Positions 26,209 to 35,168 of a DNA stretch of 64,000 nt are shown here, one piece after another (within the stretch, counting starts at the first letter, position 1; each line of letters begins with the position of its first letter). The DNA comes from Labrenzia sp. CE80. Lineage in GTDB: Bacteria > Pseudomonadota > Alphaproteobacteria > Rhizobiales > Stappiaceae. The notes beneath the pieces are model-generated. The model saw only the letters and a program-made list of their open reading frames with translations. It was not told where the DNA came from and made no database searches. A program made the translations under genes and the position numbers. The stretch is from assembly GCF_009650605.1 (NCBI RefSeq), contig NZ_WAJT01000002.1, positions 930,001 to 994,000 on the forward strand, given 5' to 3'.

Positions 26209-27096
26209 ATGGATTGGAACAATCTGCGATATCTAGTCGAATTCAAGCGGACCGGTACGCTTCTCGCTGTCGCAAAACGGCTCGAGGTCGATGCAACCAC
26301 AGTCTCACGCCGCATTCGGTCGCTTGAGGCTTCGTTCGGGCTTGATGTCCTTGAACGAGGTCCTGACGGCAATCTCGTTTTGACAGAGGCGGGCGTCCGG
26401 GCAGCTGCTCAAGCAGAGCAGATAGATCAATTGGTTGCAGATCTGCAAGGAGATCTGGTCGACGCAAAGCATCGCGTAACCGGGGTCGTGCATTTGTCAG
26501 CGGTTCCGATGCTCGTGAAGCGGATTTTGATCCCTCAGATCGCAATATTTTCTGCAAAATATCCTGAACTGACTCTTCATCTAAATGCTGACAACAGAAA
26601 CTTCTGTCTGACAAACAGAGAAACAGATGTTGCCTTGCGGCTCGGCAGACCGACGGAGGGCGGGCACAGCCTGAAAGCCTATCGCGTTGGCCTGATGACA
26701 CACGCGGTGTTTGTCCCGGAGGGGCTGTCAGGGGACGCAGTCGCTAGATTATCATGGTTGGGTTACCAGCATGAGATGCAGTATCTGCCCCAAGCCCGAT
26801 GGATGGAAGACAACGTTGCCGGATTGGGCGGAGAATTTGCCTCAACTCGTTTTTACGACGCCGATACCGCAATTGAAGCTGTAGCGGCGGGCCTTGGCAA
26901 GACCGTGCTCCCCTGCCTGGTCGGGCAAAAAGATACCCGGCTGCAACAAGCGTCCGAGCCATTGCCAGATCTGTTCAGAGAAGCATGGCTGATACATCGC
27001 GCGGAAGATGCCAAGCTTGCTCGGGTTCAGGTCGTGTGTCAGTGTCTAGCAGACCTTTTCCGCGGCAACCAGTGCGACGCTGCGAAACCGATATGA
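26209..27096 (+). CDS. LysR-family transcriptional regulator
   Basis: 295 aa. The N-terminal winged HTH is clear: 'MDWNNLRYLVEFKRTGTLLA', 'AKRLEVDATTVSRRIRSLEA' and 'LDVLERGPDGNLVLTEAG'. The rest is a periplasmic-binding-like effector domain. Divergent from the TauE-like gene with 93 bases between starts, the classic LysR-target layout, so it probably controls that exporter in response to its substrate. The effector is unknown. Confidence 0.9.
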   Translation: MDWNNLRYLVEFKRTGTLLAVAKRLEVDATTVSRRIRSLEASFGLDVLERGPDGNLVLTEAGVRAAAQAEQIDQLVADLQGDLVDAKHRVTGVVHLSAVPMLVKRILIPQIAIFSAKYPELTLHLNADNRNFCLTNRETDVALRLGRPTEGGHSLKAYRVGLMTHAVFVPEGLSGDAVARLSWLGYQHEMQYLPQARWMEDNVAGLGGEFASTRFYDADTAIEAVAAGLGKTVLPCLVGQKDTRLQQASEPLPDLFREAWLIHRAEDAKLARVQVVCQCLADLFRGNQCDAAKPI

Positions 27097-27254
27097 TGCG
27101 CTGTTCGTGATCACTTCTCCGCGAAGTGAGGGCCACAGAAAACTTCTGATACATCTCGTTACAGTTTTCCTGCCGCCATTGGCTGGATTGCGGAGGCCAG
27201 ACTTCTAGTATTCTCGCCAGGCAGGCTGCTCTGCCTTACCGATGGAGGGATGCT

Positions 27255-28160
27255 ATGAACGAGATGACCCCGGTTCGCCGCAAAACGGCAAAAGACTTTC
27301 CGCAAGAACTGCTCGACCTTTACGATTTTTATGCCCACGGCAAGATCACCAAGCGTGAGTTCCTGACACGTGCCGGCAAATTTGCAGTTGGCGGTGTTAC
27401 CGCTGCCATGCTTTTGAATCAACTTGCGCCGAACTACGCGCTGGCCCAGCAAGTGGCGCCAGACGATCCCGAGATCGAAACCACGCGTATCACCTATCCC
27501 TCGCCCAACGGCCACGGCGAAGTGAACGGTTATCTGGTGAAACCAGCCGGGGCTACCGGCAAGCTCCCGGCCGTGCTGGTCATCCACGAGAACCGTGGTC
27601 TCAATCCCTATATCGAGGATGTGGCCCGCCGTATGGCCAAAGCAGGCTTCTTGACGCTTGCTCCAGATGGACTGACTTCGGTTGGCGGCTATCCAGGCAC
27701 GGATGATGAAGGTCGCGAGTTGCAGCGCACAGTTGACCGCGAGAAACTGCTCAATGACTTCTTTGCAGGTTTTGAATTCCTGCTGAAGCATGAAGGTTCG
27801 ACCGGCAAGGTCGGGGCCGTTGGCTTCTGCTACGGCGGCGGTGTAGTCAATGCGATCGCCGTTGCGTATCCGGAGTTGAGTGCAGGCGTTCCTTTCTACG
27901 GTCGCCAGCCATCCGCAGAAGATGTGGCCGCAATCGAGGCACCGCTTCTTGTTCAGCTCGGTGAGCTCGATGAGCGCATCAACGCCGGCTGGCCGGCCTA
28001 TGAAGAAGCCCTCAAAGCCAATGGCAAGACATACGAAGCCTATATCTATGAGAACGCCAACCATGGCTTCCACAATGATACGACCCCTCGTTACGATGAG
28101 GAAAAGGCAAAGCTTGCCGAAGAGCGCACGATTGCTTTCTTCAAGAAATATCTAGGCTAA
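27255..28160 (+). CDS. dienelactone hydrolase family protein, exported
   Basis: 301 aa with a strong GGAGGG ribosome site. Residues 1-65 include 'ITKREFLTRAGKFAVGGVTA' and a hydrophobic stretch up to 'NYALAQQ', resembling a Tat-like or anchoring leader in which the second Arg is missing, so the route is unsure. The alpha/beta-hydrolase part has 'VLVIHENRGLNPYIEDVARR', the Cys nucleophile in 'GAVGFCYGGG', Asp in 'QLGELDERIN' and His in 'NANHGFHND', the Cys-Asp-His triad of dienelactone hydrolases (YghX type). The natural substrate is unknown. Confidence 0.88.
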   Translation: MNEMTPVRRKTAKDFPQELLDLYDFYAHGKITKREFLTRAGKFAVGGVTAAMLLNQLAPNYALAQQVAPDDPEIETTRITYPSPNGHGEVNGYLVKPAGATGKLPAVLVIHENRGLNPYIEDVARRMAKAGFLTLAPDGLTSVGGYPGTDDEGRELQRTVDREKLLNDFFAGFEFLLKHEGSTGKVGAVGFCYGGGVVNAIAVAYPELSAGVPFYGRQPSAEDVAAIEAPLLVQLGELDERINAGWPAYEEALKANGKTYEAYIYENANHGFHNDTTPRYDEEKAKLAEERTIAFFKKYLG

Positions 28161-28181
28161 GGCGCCGGCAGCGGCGGTCTT

Positions 28182-29978
28182 TTAGCCGAACGCAAGCTGG
28201 ATGAAGACGATGACGAGGCCGCCCCCAATCAGGGCGGCCTTTTTCACCGTCGAGCCCGCGGCAATTAGGCCGTAGGAGATGCAGCCAAGCCCCAGGCCAA
28301 TCTGGGCAAAGGCAAGCAGCGCGGCGAGCGGTGCGTCTGAAAGACCGATCAAGTCCGGGTTGGCAATCATGCCGAGGGGGATGATGTAGAGCCCGATCCC
28401 CAGCGCCATCGCGGTCACCGCGACCTTCAGCCAGTTTTCGTTGATCATTCCGGCGGCAATGAAGACCGCACCGCAGACAGGTGGCGTGATCGTCGAAAGA
28501 AGCGCGAACCAGAACACGAAGAGATGGGCCTGAAGCGGCTCTAGGCCAAGCTGGGTGAGCGCTGGGCCGGCAACCGAAACGCAGATGACATAAGCCGCGG
28601 TGGTGGGAACCTCCATGCCGAGCACCAGACAGGCAAGGGCCGTCAGGAACAGAGAAGGCCAGAGATAGCCTCCCGATACAGACAGGATCAGGGACGTAAT
28701 CTTGACGCCGAGGCCGGTGATCGACAGCACGCCGATGATGATCGAAGCGCAGAGGATGATCGAGGCAATCATCGCGACCTGGCGGGCTGCCGCGACCAGG
28801 GCGGCCTCCATGCGAAGTGACGTCTTCTTGATCGAAAAGCCAAAGTTGGCATCGGTGAACAGCAGCAGGAAACCGGCGAGGATCGCAAGGCAGGCCGCGT
28901 ATTGCGGCGTATAGCCGACCGCAAACATGCCCCAGAGCAGAACCGAAAAAGGCACCAGGAAGAAAGCGGTGGTGATCAGTGTGGCCTTCAGATCCGGACG
29001 GTCGGCTTCGTCCATGCCTTTCAAGTCCAACCGGCTCGCATAGGCATTGATTCCGACCCATACGGCGATGAAATAGAGCAGGGCCGGAAGGATCGCGGCG
29101 GCCATGATCGATGTGTATGGGATGCCGGTGAGTTCGACCATAACGAACGCACCTGCCCCCATGAGCGGCGGCATGATCTGGCCGCCGGAGGAGGCAACGG
29201 CTTCAACGGCTGCAGCAAGCCGTTTCGGATATCCAAGCCGCGTCATGGCGGGCAGAGTGATGGCGCCGGTCGATGCCACATTGGCAGATGCGGAGCCGGA
29301 AATGGAGCCGAACAGCGCTGATGAAACCACAGAGACTTTTGCCGCACCACCGTTGAGACGACCCGCGGCCGTTGCTGCAACGTTCATAAAGCCTTGACCG
29401 GCTTCGCCTGCGTTGAGCACTGCTCCGAAAATGACGAAGATCGCGACCACCGATACGGAAACACCCGTCAGGCTGCCCCAGATACCACCTTCGGCAATCG
29501 TGAGGGTTCCGAGAAAACTCTCGATTGGTGTGCCTGAGTGGCCGAATTCGCCCGGGATGTGCTGTCCGAACAGCCCATAGGCCAACGCCAGAACCGCCAC
29601 GAGCGGCAGCGGCCAGTTGATGGCCCGGCGGGCTGCTTCCAGAACCGTGACCAGCAAGACGGCAGCAACTGCGATCTGAAAGTCACCCTCCAGAAAGCCG
29701 TATTGATCAATCAGGGTGTTGTGGTTCAAGGCGACCCAAAGGCTGGCAGCGAGCCCAAGCGCCGCAATCACATAGCCGGTCACCCGTGAAATGAGGCCGG
29801 TCGACGCGCTGAAAAGAAAGATCCAGGGAAGGGCCAGCGCCAGATGAAGTGGTCTGCTGACAAGGTTCGGCACCAGACCTGAAAAGATCAGGCCGAGGTG
29901 AAAGGCAACCAACGTGGCCGCGCAGGCAAGCAATATGAAGCGATGGATCGGTCGCGCGGATGCGGTAGAGGTCGGCAT
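28182..29978 (-). CDS. TRAP transporter fused permease subunit (TAXI type)
   Basis: 598 aa from ATG 29978. Roughly 16 to 18 hydrophobic segments: a DctQ-like part (about 10-140) joined to a DctM-like part with 'GSISGSASANVASTGAITLP' and 'VASSGGQIMPPLMGAGAFVM'. Fused permeases of this kind work with TAXI-type binding proteins; the gene for one lies 73 bases upstream on the same strand. Together they form a secondary, ion-driven uptake system. Substrates known for TAXI systems include glutamate and 2-oxoglutarate, but nothing here identifies one. Confidence 0.93.
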   Translation of the reverse strand: MPTSTASARPIHRFILLACAATLVAFHLGLIFSGLVPNLVSRPLHLALALPWIFLFSASTGLISRVTGYVIAALGLAASLWVALNHNTLIDQYGFLEGDFQIAVAAVLLVTVLEAARRAINWPLPLVAVLALAYGLFGQHIPGEFGHSGTPIESFLGTLTIAEGGIWGSLTGVSVSVVAIFVIFGAVLNAGEAGQGFMNVAATAAGRLNGGAAKVSVVSSALFGSISGSASANVASTGAITLPAMTRLGYPKRLAAAVEAVASSGGQIMPPLMGAGAFVMVELTGIPYTSIMAAAILPALLYFIAVWVGINAYASRLDLKGMDEADRPDLKATLITTAFFLVPFSVLLWGMFAVGYTPQYAACLAILAGFLLLFTDANFGFSIKKTSLRMEAALVAAARQVAMIASIILCASIIIGVLSITGLGVKITSLILSVSGGYLWPSLFLTALACLVLGMEVPTTAAYVICVSVAGPALTQLGLEPLQAHLFVFWFALLSTITPPVCGAVFIAAGMINENWLKVAVTAMALGIGLYIIPLGMIANPDLIGLSDAPLAALLAFAQIGLGLGCISYGLIAAGSTVKKAALIGGGLVIVFIQLAFG

Positions 29979-30051
29979 GGCTGGCCCTGGCAAAAACAGG
30001 ACCCCGGGCACATGGCATGCCCGGGGCAAAGTCATCGAGATGGTCGGTGGT

Positions 30052-31011
30052 TTACTTTTGCGCGTCGGTCAACGCAAAACCGGCCTCTTCATAGTAGCGC
30101 TGGGCACCTGGATGGATCTTGCCAGTGATGGTGCCCATCAGGCCTTCGTCGACGCCATTCCACCAGCGGGCAGTCTCGCCCATCTTGGCCTTGGTTTCCC
30201 AGAAGGTTTTGGTCAGCGCATAGGCCGTGTCGTCATCCATGGCTGTCGTTGTATAGGCGACAACGGGAAGCGACGTGGTTGTGATATCTGCGTCCTGGCC
30301 TGAATAGGTACCAGCCGGAATGACCAGCTCCGCGCGTTTGGACTGGGCAATCTGCTCGTCTGTAAGGGTGAGCACTGTCACGTCGGTGGAGGCGGCCGCC
30401 TCGATGACGTTCGGCGCAGGCCATGAGCCGGCAGTGACGAACCCATCGATCTGGCCGTTCTTCAAGGCAGGAACAGCGTTTGACAGCTCGACTTCGGCGA
30501 GTTCCACCTTGCCTTCGAGGCCGAAGAGCTTGAGGTACTTCTCACCTTCGCGTGCGCCGAAAGATCCCTTGCCGAGCAGGATGGTTTTGCCTTCCATGCC
30601 AGCAAAGTCGGTCGCGCCGCTTTCTTTCGACATGACGAAATGCATCGTCAACGACGGGATCGGAAACAGGGCGCGGATTTCGTCGAACTTCGGGCTCGAC
30701 TTGCCTTCGAACATGGCTTTGCCGCCCTGGGCTAGACTCACGAGAGCCGGCGGCGTCGTGAACACATAGTCGCCGCCGCGTGCGCGGGTTTCCATGACGT
30801 TCTGGACCGAGCCCTGGCTTTCCTCGACCGTGACAATGATGTCGCCGTTAGAGCCCGCCTTCATGGCTTCGGCAATCTGGACGCCCATCTGATAGTAGGA
30901 TGAGCTTGATTTGGCCGACTTGTAGGTGATGCGCGTTTCTGCTGAAGCAGGCAGCGCAAGGGCGAAGCCGGCGACAGCGGCAAGGCCCAGACGAAGAGCT
31001 GATTTAAGCAT
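30052..31011 (-). CDS. TAXI-family TRAP transporter solute-binding protein
   Basis: 319 aa with an ideal GGAGG ribosome site. Sec signal at 1-24 (MLKSALRLGLAAVAGFALAL, ending in PASA-E). Mature protein has the TAXI pattern: 'ITYKSAKSSSSYYQMGVQIA', 'VTVEESQGSVQNVMETRARG', 'KTILLGKGSFGAREGEKYL' and 'LKNGQIDGFVTAGSWPAPN'. It is the periplasmic receptor for the fused permease immediately downstream, and the two make a complete TAXI-TRAP system. Confidence 0.93.
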   Translation of the reverse strand: MLKSALRLGLAAVAGFALALPASAETRITYKSAKSSSSYYQMGVQIAEAMKAGSNGDIIVTVEESQGSVQNVMETRARGGDYVFTTPPALVSLAQGGKAMFEGKSSPKFDEIRALFPIPSLTMHFVMSKESGATDFAGMEGKTILLGKGSFGAREGEKYLKLFGLEGKVELAEVELSNAVPALKNGQIDGFVTAGSWPAPNVIEAAASTDVTVLTLTDEQIAQSKRAELVIPAGTYSGQDADITTTSLPVVAYTTTAMDDDTAYALTKTFWETKAKMGETARWWNGVDEGLMGTITGKIHPGAQRYYEEAGFALTDAQK

Positions 31012-31214
31012 GGTTTCCTCCAGTTTGATTTGTGATGCTCTGACCTACCAATCAATGAACGCCGGGCCCTAGCACATGTATTTACGGCGCAGAGTGCACG
31101 CTCCGGCGTCGTTCCACAACTGCCTTTGCAACCAATTTAGGCCTTGTCAGACGCCTTAAACTTCGAACTGTCGAAAAGCCTTGTTGGAAGTCATGACACG
31201 CGCTGGGTTTGCAG

Positions 31215-31763
31215 TCAGGCCGGTCGATAGGCGCGCAGTCGGTGCAGGATTTCTTCCGGCTCGCCCGCCAGCGTATTCAATTTGATTGTCAGATGATCCG
31301 TGCCGTCGGTTTGCTGGGATAATTTCCAGTTTCGTGTCATGACCGATTTCCAGAGCGGAAACATGTGCTTTTCATTTACTGCGTCTGGCAAAGCGCTGGT
31401 CAGAGAGATTTCCAAACCGACGAGTTCGATGCTGCGCACGGACGAATGATGGAGGGTCATCTCATCGATAGAGGCCCAATCAATGAAGCCGATACGTTCG
31501 ACGAACAGACCTTGCCCATTCGCCCCGAGCTGAGGCTGGCTACGGTCGATCATCGGATAGTGCCAAAAGGACACCAGCAGTGGCACGATGGCGAGACCCG
31601 CCAAAGGTTTCACACCGCCGAAAAGGCCAAGAACGACAAAGCCAAAGCCGAAGAACAGACCGCCAATGACAAGCGCCTCTCCTGTCGAGCGGATGTAGCC
31701 AATTGCAAATGGTTTGGGCCCGTTCGGAGTTTCCGAATTCGTGTATTTGACGTCTGTCGGCAT
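31215..31763 (-). CDS. two-helix membrane protein of unknown function
   Basis: 182 aa from ATG 31763. Two adjacent membrane segments (about 30-70: 'ALVIGGLFFGFGFVVLGLFG', 'PLAGLAIVPLLVSFWHYPMI') are followed by a cytosolic beta-rich domain ('GLFVERIGFIDWASIDEMTL'), a layout like bacterial PH-domain membrane proteins. No named family that I can confirm. It lies between the TRAP and efflux genes and 100 bases downstream of the efflux stop, perhaps cotranscribed. Confidence 0.7.
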   Translation of the reverse strand: MPTDVKYTNSETPNGPKPFAIGYIRSTGEALVIGGLFFGFGFVVLGLFGGVKPLAGLAIVPLLVSFWHYPMIDRSQPQLGANGQGLFVERIGFIDWASIDEMTLHHSSVRSIELVGLEISLTSALPDAVNEKHMFPLWKSVMTRNWKLSQQTDGTDHLTIKLNTLAGEPEEILHRLRAYRPA

Positions 31764-31861
31764 AAGGCGACTTGATATCCTGTTGTGAGGCCGCTGGAGC
31801 CTCCTTGTTTCAGGCTGCTGAAGGCTTGTCAAAGCCTCTGCCCGCGACAAGGACACCACCT

Positions 31862-33067
31862 CTAGGCGCTGGTCCCTTTGGTCGGTGTCTCTTTTCCGAT
31901 GCCGAGGAGCTTCATCAGTGTGAAGGCTGCGACAGCGCAGAAGGTAATGGCCGCAACCAGCGGTGTCACAGTGCCGTCGAAGAATGGGCTCGCCGCTGCA
32001 ATCATCAGACCGCCCGCGATCATCTGAAGGGTTCCGCCAAGAGAGGAGGCCAGGCCGGCAATTTTGCCGTGGTGATCAAGAGCGAGCACCATGGTTGAGG
32101 GAATGACGAGGCCAAGACACGCATTGCCGCAGAACAGGAAGAACATGACCACCGGCAGCGCCCCATAGCCGGAAAGCGTCAGGGCAAGCAGGGCGAGTTC
32201 AATCAGGACGAAGCCCGTGACCGCATAGACGATGACCCTCGTCATGCCAAAGCGTTGACCAAGCTGAGCGGCAATTTGGGAAGACGCAAAGAAGCCGATT
32301 GCGTTGACGGCGAAGGCAAGACTGAATTCGACGCCCGACAATCCGAAGTGGCCGGTGTAGACGAACGGTGCGCTGGCGATGAAGACAAAAAAGCTAGCCA
32401 TGCCGCAGCCACCGATCAAGGTCAGCCCCATGAACAGGGGATCCGCCAGCAGCACCTTGAGGCCGGCAAACAGGGACCGCGTGTTGACCGGAACGCGGTC
32501 TTCCGGCGCGAGGGTCTCGGGCAGGGCTCGGTCTGTGACGATGAGCGAGAGAACAGCGGCTCCCGCGAGGAAATAGAAGATGGCCTGCCAGCCGCCGATT
32601 GCGATGATCCCGGTGCCTGCCAGAGGAGCCAGCATCGGCGAAACGCTGATCACGAGCATCACCAATGCCATCAGCCGGGTTGCCTGATAGCCCGTGTACA
32701 TGTCCCGGATGATGGCGCGCGGAATGACCATGACGACGGCAGCGCCGACGCCCTGCAACAGGCGGGATGCGATCAGCCATTCTATCGTTGGCGACAGGGC
32801 GCAGCTGATGGACCCCAGGATGAACAGGACAAGCCCGCCATAAAGCGGCAGCTTGCGTCCGATCTGATCCGAAATCGGGCCGTACACCATCTGCGACAGG
32901 CCGAAGGTCAGGAAGAAGGCCGTCAGTGTCATCTGTGTCGATGCGATCCCTGCATTCAGGTCCGCTTCAATTGCGGGCAGGGCAGGGAGATAAATGTCAA
33001 TGGCGAGCGGTCCAACGGCAGCAAGCAGCCCAAGTACCGCGGCAGATCGAAACAATCCGCTGGTCAT
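31862..33067 (-). CDS. Bcr/CflA-family multidrug efflux MFS transporter
   Basis: 401 aa from ATG 33067, 12 predicted membrane segments. The start 'LAIDIYLPALPAIEADLNA' (TM1 with Asp), 'FFLTFGLSQMVYGPISDQIG' with RKLP following, and 'RLLQGVGAAVVMVIPRAIIR' are signatures of the DHA1 Bcr/CflA group of proton-driven exporters (bicyclomycin, chloramphenicol, sulfonamides in known members). The real substrate is unknown. Longer in-frame starts upstream lack the conserved N-terminus. Confidence 0.9.
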   Translation of the reverse strand: MTSGLFRSAAVLGLLAAVGPLAIDIYLPALPAIEADLNAGIASTQMTLTAFFLTFGLSQMVYGPISDQIGRKLPLYGGLVLFILGSISCALSPTIEWLIASRLLQGVGAAVVMVIPRAIIRDMYTGYQATRLMALVMLVISVSPMLAPLAGTGIIAIGGWQAIFYFLAGAAVLSLIVTDRALPETLAPEDRVPVNTRSLFAGLKVLLADPLFMGLTLIGGCGMASFFVFIASAPFVYTGHFGLSGVEFSLAFAVNAIGFFASSQIAAQLGQRFGMTRVIVYAVTGFVLIELALLALTLSGYGALPVVMFFLFCGNACLGLVIPSTMVLALDHHGKIAGLASSLGGTLQMIAGGLMIAAASPFFDGTVTPLVAAITFCAVAAFTLMKLLGIGKETPTKGTSA

Positions 33068-33259
33068 TTGATTATCCTGAAACGGGGCGTGCAAGTTAGA
33101 GTGGCGATGGGGCGTTCGGTGCCTAGAACGAATTTGAGGCAAGCGAGTCTAGCACAGAGTTTACAACAACTATTTTGGGATGCGATTGAACAATATCTCG
33201 AAATTCACGCCTTGTCCTGCACTCTCTGCCGAAGTTCATCTCAGCAGGTGTGATCAATG

Positions 33260-33637
33260 CTATTTTTGAGGTTTTGAATGTAAAACAACCAAGTAAGAAG
33301 CAATTGACCAAAAGAAGCCAAAACATCCAAAAATTTGCATTCGAAACTCAATTTTACTCTCAAGTCCGGTTGCGTCTGGCATGGTCAAGTACAACGTGTA
33401 AGCATAAGAGGCTGCTGCAAATGGTGCTGCGATCTGAGATATTAGTCTCAAATTAAAAGCAGATAGAACGAGCTCTAGCGGAGCGAGAATAAATGCCGAT
33501 ATCAGCAAGCTATCTTGTAATATTGGAATTAGTATAATTATAAATATAGGAGGAGCGGACATCATAAAGTATAATATTGAAAATATGCTTAGAATATATT
33601 GTATCAGCAAGCGCGCAAAAAATCCCAAAAAGGTCAT
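33260..33637 (-). CDS. hydrophobic protein in AT-rich patch
   Basis: 125 aa, at least three hydrophobic segments ('LLIQYILSIFSILYFMMSAP', 'FIIILIPILQDSLLISAFIL', 'IFGCFGFFWSIASYLVVL'). Codon use is strongly AT-biased (Ile, Phe, Ser by ATA/TTT/TCA-type codons) unlike every neighbour, so it may be recently acquired. ATG with only a weak ribosome site. No family recognised. It might be a real small membrane protein or a chance open frame in AT-rich DNA. Confidence 0.45.
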   Translation of the reverse strand: MTFLGFFARLLIQYILSIFSILYFMMSAPPIFIIILIPILQDSLLISAFILAPLELVLSAFNLRLISQIAAPFAAASYAYTLYLTMPDATGLESKIEFRMQIFGCFGFFWSIASYLVVLHSKPQK

Positions 33638-33719
33638 ATTCTCAGTCTTTATTTCTTCTTAAATAAAATAATATTTCGAGCGCAAATTGTAAGTATTAAG
33701 TATGGGTGCGCCAATAACG

Positions 33720-33753
33720 AAATGTGCCGCCGGTTCGAACCCGAGGCACATTT
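33720..33753. repeat. nested 34-bp inverted repeat downstream of ribB
   Basis: AAATGTGCC (33720-33728) pairs with GGCACATTT (33745-33753), and between them lies the perfect palindrome GGTTCGAACC (33732-33741). It starts 35 bases past the ribB stop and has no T run, so it is a weak terminator at best. It sits at the edge of the AT-rich patch. Confidence 0.5.
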
Positions 33754-33788
33754 CTCAGTTTCTCAAGCTGGTCGCCCTTTTCTCACTA

Positions 33789-35117
33789 CTACTGATCCAG
33801 AATTTCCGTGGCTTCGATCTTGATATCGAAGCCTTCGAGGCCGACGTAATGGCGCTCGCGGGAGGCCAACAGGCGGATGGAGGTGACACCAAGATCTTTC
33901 AGGATCTGCGCGCCCAGTCCAACTTCGCGCCATTGCTCTTCGCGCGCCTGGGCCGAGCCATGTTCCTCCAGCTCGGCAGCCTCTAGCTCTGTGCGGGGCC
34001 GCTTGGACTGGCGGGCAACGCCCACCGACCCTTCGCGCAGGTAGACAACGATGCCGCGTCCGCGTTCGGCAAAAAGCTGCATGGTGGTGTCGAGCGGTTG
34101 GGTCTGGCCGAAGACATCATCGAGCACGGATTCCAGCTGCAGACGCACCGGGACATTGCGCCCGTCAAGAATGTCACCATAGACTACAGCCACATGGTGC
34201 ATCGGGTCATATGGTGTCTCATAAGTCATGGCGTAGGCCGGGCCTGCAATCGTGTCGACCGGCTGCTCGTTGATCCGCTCGACCAATCGTTCGGTGCGTT
34301 GACGCCAGGCGATAAGGTCTGAAACCGAAACCATCTTGAGCTCATGTTCGGCGGCAAAGGTTGCCACCTGGTCACCGCGCTTTACCGTGCCATCGTCGTT
34401 GACGAGCTCGCTGATGACGCCAACCTCCTCAAGGCCGGCAAGGCGGCACAGGTCAACGGCAGCTTCCGTGTGGCCGGAGCGCATCAGCACACCGCCTTCC
34501 TTGGCAACCAGCGGGAAGACATGACCGGGGCGGACAAAGTCCTCGGCACCGACATTGGGATTTGCGAGGGCCCGGACTGTGGAGCAGCGCTCTTCGGCCG
34601 AAATGCCGGTCGTCAGACCCTGGCGGTAGTCGACCGAAATCGTGAAGGCGGTCGCCAGGGGCGCATCGTTCTGCGACACCATCGGATCGAGACGGAGCCG
34701 CTGTGCGGCTGCAACTGTCATCGGGGCGCAGACGATCCCAGATGTGTGCCGGACGATGAAGGCCATCTGTTCCGGGGTGATTTTCGAGGCGGCAACGATC
34801 AGGTCGCCTTCGTTCTCGCGATCATCATCATCGGTCACGACGACAACTTCGCCACGTTCGAATGCACGGATAGCTTCTGCGACACGGGCCTGGGACACAG
34901 GATGCTCCTTCGTAGTGGATAGGCCGAGAAAGTCATTGGGGGTAACGGCGCCGTTCGTGGCCTCCGCGATTTTGCGGGCCATGTCTCGCGACACCCAGAC
35001 ATCGGGGTCGTTGCACAAGGCAGTGACGGAGGCGGCGGACAGGTTCGCGCGTCGCGCAAATGCGCTCCGGCTTTCCCCCATCTCCAAGAGCCAATGATCC
35101 AGTCTCATAAGACCCAT
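33789..35117 (-). CDS. ribB: HTH-fused 3,4-dihydroxy-2-butanone-4-phosphate synthase with GCHII-like tail
   Basis: 442 aa in three parts. Residues 1-65 form an XRE-like helix-turn-helix ('SRSAFARRANLSAASVTALC', 'VSRDMARKIAEATNGAVTPN'). Residues about 75-275 are an intact RibB domain: 'DDDDRENEGDLIVAA', 'RPGHVFPLVA', 'GHTEAAVDLCRLAGL'; RibB turns ribulose-5-phosphate into the four-carbon unit of riboflavin. The C-terminal 150 residues align with GTP cyclohydrolase II, but the zinc motif C-x10-C-x-C is replaced ('LESVLDDVFGQTQPLD'), so that activity should be absent, as described for RibBA/RibBX proteins. A second start, ATG 35108, is possible. The N-terminal DNA-binding domain is unusual. Confidence 0.9.
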   Translation of the reverse strand: MGLMRLDHWLLEMGESRSAFARRANLSAASVTALCNDPDVWVSRDMARKIAEATNGAVTPNDFLGLSTTKEHPVSQARVAEAIRAFERGEVVVVTDDDDRENEGDLIVAASKITPEQMAFIVRHTSGIVCAPMTVAAAQRLRLDPMVSQNDAPLATAFTISVDYRQGLTTGISAEERCSTVRALANPNVGAEDFVRPGHVFPLVAKEGGVLMRSGHTEAAVDLCRLAGLEEVGVISELVNDDGTVKRGDQVATFAAEHELKMVSVSDLIAWRQRTERLVERINEQPVDTIAGPAYAMTYETPYDPMHHVAVVYGDILDGRNVPVRLQLESVLDDVFGQTQPLDTTMQLFAERGRGIVVYLREGSVGVARQSKRPRTELEAAELEEHGSAQAREEQWREVGLGAQILKDLGVTSIRLLASRERHYVGLEGFDIKIEATEILDQ

Positions 35118-35168
35118 TTAAGCCCGTGATCCAAACCTGGCAAGGCATACACGCAAAAAATTTCAGTA

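Noticed and set aside
32255..33253. 332-codon plus-strand frame
   Set aside because: Antisense to the Bcr/CflA gene, with Gln/Asp/Gly-rich low-complexity translation.
33729..33748. tRNA gene or fragment at GGTTCGAACC
   Set aside because: Neither an anticodon arm nor an acceptor stem can be drawn around it.
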